Source: DAOTVS01 sp034436375 | GTDB lineage: Bacteria; Chloroflexota; Anaerolineae; SpSt-313 | Assembly (NCBI GenBank): GCA_034436375.1 | Contig: DAOTVS010000366.1 | Span: 1 to 25,124, forward strand | Length of the DNA stretch: 25,124 bases | Direction: 5' to 3' | In this document: positions 1 to 7,257 of the stretch, in pieces | Layout: each line of letters starts with the position of its first letter | Numbering within the stretch: the stretch's first letter is position 1 | The notes under the pieces: generated by a model | What the model was told of the DNA's origin: nothing | Database searches by the model: none | What the model saw: only the letters and a program-made list of their open reading frames with translations | Program-made: the position numbers and the translations under genes

Positions 1-1190
1 CGATACCAGCAATCATCGTCGAGGGCAGTGCGCGCCTCGGCCATGGCATCGATCAGGGGCCGGCGCTGGGCCACAGCGCCATAAAAGACCTCAGTAAAGG
101 CCACCGTGGCGTAGAGGGGCACCTCGAACTGCATGGCAGCCACGGCGGGCACGCCCATGCCGATCAGGGCCGGCGCCGTGCCTGCAAAGACGGCCCCCCC
201 ACCTACCATGGCCGAACGGCAGGCGCTGAGCACGGCCAGGCGCGTCTCTGGGTTGCGGAAAAGGGCAGCGGCCAGGTTCTCGGCGCTTCGCCAGTCGACC
301 TCCCCATCCTGCCGCTCAAAGGCCAGGTACCCCTGCGCAGGCACCCCAGCCAACGGCTGGCCGCAGAGTGCGCCACGCTCCCCTCGCCCTGTGCAGGTGA
401 GCTCATCCAACGGAGCCAGGCGCCGGCACTGGGGGCAGCGCCGGCCAAAATCGCCGTGGCCGTCAAAGTGAATGATGTGATAGGTCCCACTGCTGAGGGC
501 TTCCACCAGGCCGCGCCAGGTTGCGCGCTCCAGGACGTCCACGCGCAACCCCTCCTGCGCTGAAAGGCTGCCCAGGCTCTCGCGCAGCGCCGCCAGCTCG
601 CCATCCCGATCCAGCGCCGCCAGCCCACGCGGCCGAGAGATCACCACCAACACTCGCAGCGGGCCGCGCACCAAAAGCGCCGTCAGGGGAGACTTGAAGG
701 CAATGTAGCGCGCCAGGGCAAGGCGCCCATTGCGCACCAGGTACCCCTGCTCGTCGCGCAGCAGCTCCCAGGGCAGCCGCGCCAGGTAGCCCGCTTCCCG
801 ATCGAACTGAAGCTGAAAAGGCAAAGGCTGGCGAGCCTTCCGGGCCTGGCTCAAGCTGACGTTCAGCGCCGTGCGCACCCGGCCGCGGGGGAAGAGCGTC
901 TCATAAAGCCGCTGCCCGATCTGCTCCAGGGCGCGGGCGCGCGACAATGCGAGCTGCTCCCCCTGCACCCACCCCAGCTCTTGCAACGCCGGCCACTCGG
1001 CCCGCAATTGGGCAGATGTAAGGGCGGGGCGCTCAATGAGCTTGAGCAGCGCCTGCAACTGCCCCTCGCTGTAGGGTGCCGGCACCCGCTGATGGGGCGC
1101 GCCATAGGGCGAGGATAGCACGCGCGTCTCGACCTCCACGCGATTGCCCTCAGTGTACAGGGAAGCCAGGTGCGCAAAGGGCTCTATCAT
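1..1190 (-). CDS. CHAT-domain (caspase-like) protease, C-terminus cut by window edge
   Basis: The frame is open from the ATG at 1188-1190 to base 1, giving 396 residues with no stop. The middle matches CHAT peptidases. A catalytic His lies in IIHFDGHGDF (H245) and a catalytic Cys in LSACRSA (C324). Between them is an insertion with four cysteines (C252, C255, C266, C276; CxxC-x10-C-x9-C) that looks like a small zinc ribbon. Residues about 85-165 resemble the N-terminal region of the neighbouring STAND protein, sharing LF-x-x-G-x-V-R, RQPL and ALARYI. The start lies 19 bases after the TatD stop, but its ribosome site is weak. The frame is also open upstream to an in-frame ATG 90 bases earlier, inside the TatD gene, so the N-terminus is uncertain. 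Any domains after CHAT are outside the window. The family assignment is secure; the substrate is unknown. Confidence 0.88.
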   Translation of the reverse strand, partial: MIEPFAHLASLYTEGNRVEVETRVLSSPYGAPHQRVPAPYSEGQLQALLKLIERPALTSAQLRAEWPALQELGWVQGEQLALSRARALEQIGQRLYETLFPRGRVRTALNVSLSQARKARQPLPFQLQFDREAGYLARLPWELLRDEQGYLVRNGRLALARYIAFKSPLTALLVRGPLRVLVVISRPRGLAALDRDGELAALRESLGSLSAQEGLRVDVLERATWRGLVEALSSGTYHIIHFDGHGDFGRRCPQCRRLAPLDELTCTGRGERGALCGQPLAGVPAQGYLAFERQDGEVDWRSAENLAAALFRNPETRLAVLSACRSAMVGGGAVFAGTAPALIGMGVPAVAAMQFEVPLYATVAFTEVFYGAVAQRRPLIDAMAEARTALDDDCWY

Positions 1191-1209
1191 GCAATCCGTA
1201 TAGTCCGTG

Positions 1210-1959
1210 TCAGAAATCTGTTGGTAGCCCAATTCCTGCCAATAGTCGTCGATAGTTGCTCTCCACCTGCGCCTCGGCATCCAGAGAGGAGCAGCGCCAG
1301 GCCTCGACCAGCGCGGCCACCACCTTGCGCAGCGCCTGCGCGCGGTCGCTCGTGCCCAGGCTGCCCCACGGACCGTTAGTCTCAGTGAGTATCTGCTCCC
1401 GCGGGATCGCCCGCAGCCGCCCCGCCAGCTCTCCCTGCTGCAGGGCCTCCGGCCCGATGGAGAGGAAATGCCCGGCCGCCAGGGCCCGAAACAGGATAGC
1501 CCGCGGCGCCTCCGGCCGGTAGCCGTGCCAGACGACCCACTGCACCCGTTGGGCCATCACGATCTCCCAGGCTTCGGCCTCAGCATAGGCGGCGTGCAAA
1601 AGCAAGGCACGCTGCCCCTGGGCGCACGAGGCAGCAATCGCCTCCAGCGTCTGCCGTTGCGCTGCACGCTGCTCCTCTCCGGCCTCCTGAAAGTCGAGCC
1701 CGGCCTCTCCCACGAGACGCACATCCTGCAACACCTGCTTCCACTCTGCCCATTGATGGTAAGCGCTGCCCAGCCGGCGCGGGTGCAGGCCCAGTGCTAC
1801 CTGCACGCCCTTGTAACGCCGGCAGAGGATGCGCGTGCGCACATACGAGTTGAGCGAGGTCGTCACGCCCAACGTCGCCACTCCGGCTCGCTCCCCCGTT
1901 TCCAGCGTTAGCGCTGGCTGCGGGTAATTATCGATGTGACAGTGCGCATCGACCAACAT
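1210..1959 (-). CDS. Divergent TatD-family metal-dependent hydrolase/nuclease
   Basis: This 249-residue protein has the TatD amidohydrolase-fold signatures in order: DAHCHID at residues 4-10 (H6, H8), GLHPRR, GEAGLDF with metal ligand E85, LLLHAAYAE with H122, and WHGY with H145. The final ligand motif, normally ET-D, is ETNGPW, so Asp is replaced by Asn at residue 195. TatD proteins are two-metal DNases or phosphoesterases. The change may weaken or alter metal binding. The short size and early HCHIDNYPQP motif recall the accessory TatD nucleases of some defence operons (for example QatD of the Qat system), but that is inference. The ATG is preceded by GGAG at 10 bases. The gene lies between the STAND and CHAT genes on the same strand, with a 19-base gap to CHAT. 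Confidence 0.85.
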   Translation of the reverse strand: MLVDAHCHIDNYPQPALTLETGERAGVATLGVTTSLNSYVRTRILCRRYKGVQVALGLHPRRLGSAYHQWAEWKQVLQDVRLVGEAGLDFQEAGEEQRAAQRQTLEAIAASCAQGQRALLLHAAYAEAEAWEIVMAQRVQWVVWHGYRPEAPRAILFRALAAGHFLSIGPEALQQGELAGRLRAIPREQILTETNGPWGSLGTSDRAQALRKVVAALVEAWRCSSLDAEAQVESNYRRLLAGIGLPTDF

Positions 1960-1962
1960 GCG

Positions 1963-2055
1963 CTACGATCTCCATCGGCGTGAAGCGTAATAAGCAAAGC
2001 GTAATAAGTAATGTCGCCATTTCGGCAGGAATGAGCTATTCATCATACTCGTCAT
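1963..2055 (-). CDS. Possible 30-residue small ORF between STAND and tatD genes
   Basis: An ATG at 2053-2055 follows a strong GGGGAGG ribosome site at good spacing and opens a 30-codon frame. The predicted peptide starts MTSMMNSSF and ends SRRWRS. It stops three bases before the tatD start, which would suit translational coupling. Its 3' half runs through the AAGCGTAATAAG repeats, so the frame may be a by-product of repeat sequence. No family is recognised. Confidence 0.25.
   Translation of the reverse strand: MTSMMNSSFLPKWRHYLLRFAYYASRRWRS
1983..2008. repeat. Tandem 12-mer AAGCGTAATAAG with 14-bp period, plus a related inverted copy
   Basis: AAGCGTAATAAG occurs at 1983-1994 and again at 1997-2008. 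A related unit in inverse orientation (ATTACGCCTTACTTAT) lies at 2105-2120 and overlaps the stop codon of the STAND gene. The AT-rich units contrast with the GC-rich surroundings and flank the 146-base gap between the STAND and tatD genes. They could be a small interspersed repeat or a binding site. Confidence 0.6.
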
Positions 2056-2105
2056 GGCAAAGCCTCCCCGAAGCATCGAGCACATCGCAATGGCAACCTT
2101 ACTGA

Positions 2106-5100
2106 TTACGCCTTACTTATTTGCGAGTCGTGATGCACGACCCACTTGGGCAATGGCCCCAGCGCGCTGCAGTCAATCTCCTGGATGGAGACGCCAGGCG
2201 CATCGAACCCCAGGCTGCGATAGGCGGCGGCGCTCACCGGGAGGTTATCGCAGATTCCCTCAGCTTCCTCTCCTTCACCGTTGATGTGAGCCAGAGCACA
2301 TTGAGCCCACACCAGGCGCCTGCGGTCACTTGCCGAGAGCCGCTCGATGTCAAACCGGCCGCTCCATGCGCCCAGCGCGAATGAGCGGTCCATGGCCTGC
2401 CGGAAATCTGCCTGGGCCAGGGCAGGTTGGCGCAGTTCCAGGTAGGCCTCGCCGCGCCGCAGCAGGCCCGAGATGACCGCTCGCCGGCTCCAGCGATCAT
2501 GGCAGGCCTCGAGGCGCTCCAGGGCGCGCGTATAGAGATCCACGGCCTGTTTCAGGCTGCGCCCCCGGTAGCCGGCCTCCTGATAGACCGCCGCCTGCTG
2601 CTTCCAGGCCATCGCCTCCTCACGCCCCAGCCCCAGGCGGCGCTGGATCTCCTCATACTCCTGAAAGCGATTGAGGGCGTGCTTGAGCGAGCGCTCCCGA
2701 TAGTAGAGCTTGCCTAATTGCAGCAACGCCTCGCTGTAATGGCGCTCCAACCCCTTGCGCCGAAAGGTCTGCATCACCGCGCGGTAAATACGCTTGGCCT
2801 CGTTCTTTTCGTCCGTCGAGCCCTGGCGCAGGATTTCAGCCCGCTGCGTCTCGCTGATCGCCCGGCTCACCGGGTCACGCAGGCGCTGCCACAGGCCGGC
2901 GCTCGTGCGGTAGAGCTGGTGGGCAAAGGCCATGTCTTGCGGGTGCGCCAGGGCATACTGATAGACGAGGGCGACATCCTGGTAGAGCGCCGCCATTTCG
3001 GCGTCGAGCCAGCGCCGTCGGCTGCGGTCGGGCTGCCCGGCGGCCAGCTCTTCACAGAGCGCGATGGCCTCGCCATAAAGCTCGAGAGCGCGCTCATAGC
3101 CGCCATGAGCCTCATCATCCAGCTCGTAACAGAGCCTCCCCTGCTCGTGCAGAGCCAGGGCGCGTGTCGGCGGCTCAAGCGCGGGCTGCGTCAGCAGCTC
3201 CTCCAGCGTGCTCAGGGCCTCGGGGAATTGGCCCAGGATGCGCTGCACCCTGGCCCGCTGCAACAAAAAGCGCTCGTCAAAGGCCTCGGGAATGCTGAGC
3301 GCGGCCCCCAACAGGGAAAGGAGTTGCCGGTAGCGCCCGGCGTCAAGGAGGGGGGCCATCAGCTTGTCGCGCAGCAGGTCGCGCGCCGCCTCATGGCGGC
3401 CAGCGGCCAGAGCATGTTGGTAGGCCTCGACCTTTCCATCCAGGTCCTTGCGAGCAGCAAAGTAACGGTAGGCCCGCTCGTGACAGGCTCGCGCCTCATC
3501 GGGCGAAAGCTGCGCATAAAGGTACTCGCGCACCGGCACATCAAAGCCATAGGTGGCGCCGTCAAAGGAGAGGAGCGCCAGCTCGCGCAGCCGCTGCACG
3601 TGGGGCAGCCAGCGTTGCACACCCCCCAGCCGCGTGATAGCGGTTTCGTCAAAGCGCCCGCGCAGCACGCTCATTCGCGCCGCCAAGCGCCGGTCGCCCT
3701 CCCCCAGCCCTTCATGCACGGTCGTCTTGAGGATAGCCTGTAGCGGCGGCGGGGGCTCGGCGCGCAGCTGGTCGCGGATATGTGCCCAGGGGCAAGTGCG
3801 GGCCAGTGAAACAACCAGGTCTACGCCCAGGGGGTAACCGTCGAGCAGGGCGCTGATCTCTCCCAGGAGTGGCTCATCTGCCGCAGGCACGATAATGCGC
3901 TGTAGGGCCACCTTGCGGCGGAGGATGCGCTCAATATCACGCGCATCCATGGCGCGCAATTCCAACGTCTGCCAGGAACCGCCATCTGGCTCGCAACGTG
4001 AAGTCGCCAACACGCGCACGCCGGCGGCCGGGAGCCCCAATGAGCTGCCGGCAGCTTGCTGGGAAGCCCCGGCAGGCAGCGCATCCAGGAAAGCTGCCAG
4101 GTCCGGGTCGGCTGCGGCATCCTCAAGATTATCCAGCACAAGCAAGGCTTCGCCTCCCCGGGCAGCCACCTGCTCCGCCAGCAGAGCTACAGCCTGCGGG
4201 GCCGCTTCCTCGAGCCGGGGCGAAAGCTTGGCTTCGTAGAACGCGGCAATCTCGGGCAGCAGGGCCGCGAGCGACCGCCCACCCTGCAGCGAGAGCCAGA
4301 TCACGCCAGCCGGGAAACGCCAGGCGCTCCGTCGCGCCACCTCGCGCGCCACCGCCGTCTTGCCCACCCCTCCCAGGCCCCACAGGCAAACCCGCTGCCC
4401 TGGCCCGGCCAGGGCGCGCAAGGCCTCTTGCACCAGCTGCGCCCGGTCCACAAAGACAGGTTCCGGCCGGTAGCCCGCAGAAAAGCGCCCGGGGGCTGCA
4501 GGCACGTGGCCCAGAGGTTGCGCTCTGTGGGGCCCTCCTGCCGGCTCACCCGCTCTCTGGAAGAGGAGCCCCTGCCCCTCCTTGTCCTGCAGGTAGAGGG
4601 CCGGCGCAAAGCGGGTGCTCTCAGGCGGCAACAATTGCCCCCGCGCATGGGCGACCGCCGTACCCAGCGGCGCCAGGGCAGCCACACTGCTGTAGAACTG
4701 GGCCACAAAGTGCTCACTCTGCTCGGCAGGCAGGCCGTATTGCATGGCCACGACGGCAGGCACCCCACTGCGGATGAGGGCCGGCGCCAGGCCACCCAAA
4801 GGCGCCGGATTGCAGCGCGGGCCGGTATCGGGCGGCGTCAGCACAACAAGGCGCACAGGGGATAGGAAGAGTGCATTGCGCAGTGTAGGCCCATCCACGG
4901 GCTGGGCAGCGCCATATTCGTCCTCAAAGACCAGGTAGCCCGCTTCCGTCCCACTCCCTTGCTGGCCCCAACCGCTGGCGCCTTCGAAATGGAATACCTG
5001 GTGATCTCCACGGCTTAGCGTCTGGCGCAGGGCGGCAAAAGTCGGTGGGGTCAACAGATCGACCTGCACCATCCCCTGCCGACGCAGGGCGTCGAGGGCC

Positions 5101-5600
5101 GCCAGAGCAGGGCTGCCGGCGTCTTCGCCCGCTTCCGCCAGGTCCACCGGCCGGGGGACCGCCAGGAGCACGCGCAAGGGGGCGTCCACTGTCGTCGAAA
5201 CCAGCCCCTGAGCGTCGTCAATGTAGCGTGCCAGGGCCAGCACACCGTCGGCCACCGGGAAAGTCTGCCCATCGTAGATCAGCTCCCAGGGGTAGCGTGC
5301 CAGGATAGGGGAGGAATCGTCAAGGTGAAGCTGCACCAGGAGCGGCTGCCGCCGCGCGCGTGTCGCCACCAGGGCCTCCGCCAGGGCATCGCGCACCTCG
5401 CCTTCTGGAAAGAGGACATCATAGAGAGCCTGGCCCACGCGCATAAACTCGCCGTCAGCCAGCAGCCCTTCCAGCTCATCAAGCGCAAAGGGCAGCGGCG
5501 ACGTCGCATAGGCCAGGCCCACGGCGCGCGCCTCGACCATCCCCGGTGCCCGTTCAGCCAGTTGCAGGCGGAAAACCTCGCTCACGTCAGCCAAAGCCAC
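2106..5600 (-). CDS. STAND protein: inactive CHAT-like domain, NB-ARC-type NTPase, TPR-like repeats
   Basis: This 1164-residue protein has three parts. Residues 1 to about 350 are CHAT-like, but the catalytic His motif reads HFEGAS (Ala208 where His is expected) and the Cys motif reads VLTPPD (Pro257 where Cys is expected), so it should be a pseudoprotease. Residues about 380-620 form a signal-transducing ATPase: Walker A GLGGVGKT (408-415), Walker B LLVLD (to D490), ATSR (R535) and GYPLG (588-592). The rest is helical with TPR-like units (YGEAIALCEEL, DLYTRALERLEA), typical of a ligand-sensing C-terminus. STAND proteins oligomerise on ligand binding and trigger an effector. The GTG at 5598-5600 is the most upstream start; TTG and GTG codons 6 and 15 bases further in are alternatives, because the G-rich ribosome site lies almost on the first GTG. 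The gene is divergent from htrA and upstream of tatD and the catalytic CHAT gene. Confidence 0.92.
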   Translation of the reverse strand: MALADVSEVFRLQLAERAPGMVEARAVGLAYATSPLPFALDELEGLLADGEFMRVGQALYDVLFPEGEVRDALAEALVATRARRQPLLVQLHLDDSSPILARYPWELIYDGQTFPVADGVLALARYIDDAQGLVSTTVDAPLRVLLAVPRPVDLAEAGEDAGSPALAALDALRRQGMVQVDLLTPPTFAALRQTLSRGDHQVFHFEGASGWGQQGSGTEAGYLVFEDEYGAAQPVDGPTLRNALFLSPVRLVVLTPPDTGPRCNPAPLGGLAPALIRSGVPAVVAMQYGLPAEQSEHFVAQFYSSVAALAPLGTAVAHARGQLLPPESTRFAPALYLQDKEGQGLLFQRAGEPAGGPHRAQPLGHVPAAPGRFSAGYRPEPVFVDRAQLVQEALRALAGPGQRVCLWGLGGVGKTAVAREVARRSAWRFPAGVIWLSLQGGRSLAALLPEIAAFYEAKLSPRLEEAAPQAVALLAEQVAARGGEALLVLDNLEDAAADPDLAAFLDALPAGASQQAAGSSLGLPAAGVRVLATSRCEPDGGSWQTLELRAMDARDIERILRRKVALQRIIVPAADEPLLGEISALLDGYPLGVDLVVSLARTCPWAHIRDQLRAEPPPPLQAILKTTVHEGLGEGDRRLAARMSVLRGRFDETAITRLGGVQRWLPHVQRLRELALLSFDGATYGFDVPVREYLYAQLSPDEARACHERAYRYFAARKDLDGKVEAYQHALAAGRHEAARDLLRDKLMAPLLDAGRYRQLLSLLGAALSIPEAFDERFLLQRARVQRILGQFPEALSTLEELLTQPALEPPTRALALHEQGRLCYELDDEAHGGYERALELYGEAIALCEELAAGQPDRSRRRWLDAEMAALYQDVALVYQYALAHPQDMAFAHQLYRTSAGLWQRLRDPVSRAISETQRAEILRQGSTDEKNEAKRIYRAVMQTFRRKGLERHYSEALLQLGKLYYRERSLKHALNRFQEYEEIQRRLGLGREEAMAWKQQAAVYQEAGYRGRSLKQAVDLYTRALERLEACHDRWSRRAVISGLLRRGEAYLELRQPALAQADFRQAMDRSFALGAWSGRFDIERLSASDRRRLVWAQCALAHINGEGEEAEGICDNLPVSAAAYRSLGFDAPGVSIQEIDCSALGPLPKWVVHHDSQISKA

Positions 5601-5633
5601 CCCCAGGTGAAAAGTCTTGCCGGCTCACATCAT

Positions 5634-5657
5634 GGTCGTCTTTGGAACGGCGCGACC
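5634..5657. promoter_or_regulatory. Possible dyad operator upstream of the htrA promoter
   Basis: GGTCG (5634-5638) and CGACC (5653-5657) form an inverted repeat with a 14-base gap, ending 12 bases before the -24 element. CGACCTT also recurs at 5676-5682. It could be an activator or repressor site in the intergenic space shared with the STAND gene. Short dyads occur by chance, so support is weak. Confidence 0.2.
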
Positions 5658-5669
5658 TTCGAGGCGGCC

Positions 5670-5686
5670 CTGGCACGACCTTTGCT
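5670..5686 (+). promoter_or_regulatory. Sigma-54 (-24/-12) promoter of htrA
   Basis: CTGGCACGACCTTTGCT matches the RpoN consensus YTGGCACG-N4-TTGCW at every defined base. The invariant GG (5672-5673) and GC (5684-5685) are exactly ten bases apart. The expected transcription start is near 5697, about 30 bases before the htrA ATG at 5727, leaving room for the ribosome site. rpoN and an NtrC-type activator lie a few kb away in the same arm. Confidence 0.85.
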
Positions 5687-5726
5687 TTGGCAGAAGGGGC
5701 GGAGATTGATAGGCGAGGGTTGTTCT

Positions 5727-6887
5727 ATGATACTCAAGTCATCTCTGGCGCTAACACTGATCGCCGCGCTGATCCTCATCGCAGGCTGTGCTGCGGGCAG
5801 CCCGCTAGCCCTCGATCCCATAGCGACGTCATTCCCCTGGTCAGGGCAATCGCTGCCGAACCAGGCCACCACAGCGCCATCAGCCACAGCGGCCTCTGGC
5901 GTCCCGGCGGGCTCGTCGATTACCGAAGTGGCCAACCGCGTACGCCCAGCTGTAGTACAGGTGACCAACCAGGCCGTGGTCGGCACCGATCAATTCAACC
6001 GGCCGGTGCCGCAGATCAACGGCATCGGCTCTGGCGTGATCTATGATCCCAGTGGCCTGATCCTGACCAACAACCACGTGATCGAAGGGGCCGATCAGCT
6101 GGTCGTGGGCCTGCCTGATGGCCGCAGCTTTTCCGCTACCGTGGTAGGCGCCGACCCTCAGACGGACCTGGCAGTGCTCAGGATCAGCGCGCCCGACCTG
6201 CCCGTGGCCAGACTGGGCGATTCCAGCACACTGAGCGTGGGCGACTGGGTGGTGGCCATCGGCAACGCCCTTGGCCTCTCGGGCGGGCCGACCGTGACCC
6301 AGGGCATCGTCTCAGCACTTGGCCGTTCCATCGCGCCTTCCAACACTCCCCAGCCCGGAGAACGCGCCACATCCTTCCTCTACGACCTCATCCAGACCGA
6401 TGCACCCATCAACCCCGGCAACTCGGGCGGACCCCTCGTGAATCTGCAAGCGCAGGTCGTGGGCATTAATACCCTCGTTGCCACCTCCAGCGGGCAGAAC
6501 GCCCCCGCAGAAGGCATTGGCTTTGCCATTTCCATCAACACCGCCAGAGCGATCGCTGGCCAGCTGGTCGCAGCCGGCCATGTCACGCACCCCTACCTGG
6601 GCATCACCTATGTTGCGCTCAACCCAGCCCTGGCCGCCCATCTCAAAACCTCGGCGCAGCGCGGCATGTATGTCGACTCGGTAGACCCCAACTCTCCAGC
6701 TTCACAGGCTGGCATACAACAGGGTGACGTCATCGTGAGCGCCGACGGCCAGCCGCTGGTCAGCGAGTCCGACCTGGGGCGGATTATCAACCAACACAAA
6801 CCCGGCGACCAGGTGCAATTGACCATCGAGCGCGACGGCCGGCAGCAGACGATCGGGGTCACTCTCGGCCAACAGCCCTCCAGTTGA
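5727..6887 (+). CDS. htrA: HtrA/DegP-family serine protease, predicted lipoprotein, one PDZ domain
   Basis: This 386-residue envelope protease degrades or refolds damaged exported proteins. The N-terminus is a lipoprotein signal with lipobox LIAGC (C21), so the mature enzyme should be anchored to the outer face of the membrane. The trypsin-like domain carries the full triad: H117 in TNNHVIEG, D147 in QTDLAVL and S233 in NPGNSGGPL. One PDZ domain runs from about H288 (HPYLGI) to the end. The frame is open further upstream into the STAND gene, but the ATG at 5727 starts the signal peptide and follows a GAGGG ribosome site at suitable spacing, so it is preferred. A sigma-54 promoter precedes it. 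The 71-residue lipoprotein and ftsH genes follow on the same strand. Confidence 0.95.
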   Translation: MILKSSLALTLIAALILIAGCAAGSPLALDPIATSFPWSGQSLPNQATTAPSATAASGVPAGSSITEVANRVRPAVVQVTNQAVVGTDQFNRPVPQINGIGSGVIYDPSGLILTNNHVIEGADQLVVGLPDGRSFSATVVGADPQTDLAVLRISAPDLPVARLGDSSTLSVGDWVVAIGNALGLSGGPTVTQGIVSALGRSIAPSNTPQPGERATSFLYDLIQTDAPINPGNSGGPLVNLQAQVVGINTLVATSSGQNAPAEGIGFAISINTARAIAGQLVAAGHVTHPYLGITYVALNPALAAHLKTSAQRGMYVDSVDPNSPASQAGIQQGDVIVSADGQPLVSESDLGRIINQHKPGDQVQLTIERDGRQQTIGVTLGQQPSS

Positions 6888-7009
6888 GTGTCCCGGAACT
6901 CATGCCAGCCCTCGCTGCGGGTCAAGGAGGCCGGCAGCCGGTGCGCGGGGTATGTAGAGCCGGCCCTTACATGAGGGCTAGCCCACTCCACGGAAAGGGA
7001 GACATGGTC

Positions 7010-7225
7010 ATGAACCGGCGCATCCACATCCGCTTGCTGACGCTGGCCTTGGTCATCCTCTTTGGCTTGCTCACCGTCGCAGGCTGCGCCGCCGATAACG
7101 CCGATTCCTCTTTGCCGCTGGCGCCTGCAGCCACACGACCGGGTGACACGGCTACGCCTGTGCCCCAACGCCCCGATCTGATCCAGGCAAAGGTGGCACG
7201 GTTTGTGCTTACTATAAGACGATAG
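7010..7225 (+). CDS. Small predicted lipoprotein, 71 residues
   Basis: The protein starts MNRRIHIRLL, followed by a hydrophobic stretch and lipobox TVAGC (C26). The mature part is about 46 residues, rich in Pro, Ala and Thr. The ATG at 7010 is chosen because AGGGAG ends eight bases before it; the ATG at 7004 would be only two bases away. No family is recognised. Its position between the membrane proteases htrA and ftsH suggests an envelope role or an adaptor, but nothing in the sequence proves this. The ftsH sigma-54 promoter lies inside its last codons. A chance ORF is unlikely given the clean signal peptide. Confidence 0.7.
   Translation: MNRRIHIRLLTLALVILFGLLTVAGCAADNADSSLPLAPAATRPGDTATPVPQRPDLIQAKVARFVLTIRR
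7193..7209 (+). promoter_or_regulatory. Sigma-54 (-24/-12) promoter of ftsH
   Basis: GTGGCACGGTTTGTGCT has a perfect TGGCACG -24 element and GTGCT at -12 (consensus TTGCW, one mismatch). GG (7195-7196) and GC (7207-7208) are exactly ten bases apart. The expected start is near 7220, about 38 bases before the ftsH ATG. The site overlaps the 3' end of the small lipoprotein gene. Confidence 0.75.
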
Positions 7226-7257
7226 TGTGCCAGGTCAGCTATGAGGGAAATGTGTAA

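Noticed and set aside
2718..3743. 341-codon and other long ORFs antisense to the STAND gene
   Set aside because: They overlap a well-supported coding region, lack ribosome sites and have no family features.
5325..5726. N-terminal extension of htrA by 134 codons
   Set aside because: It would precede a complete lipoprotein signal peptide, overlap the STAND gene and lie upstream of the sigma-54 promoter. The ATG at 5727 fits better.
7213..7218. TATAAG as a sigma-70 -10 box for ftsH
   Set aside because: No -35 element lies at 16-18 bases upstream, whereas a near-perfect -24/-12 site overlaps the same place.
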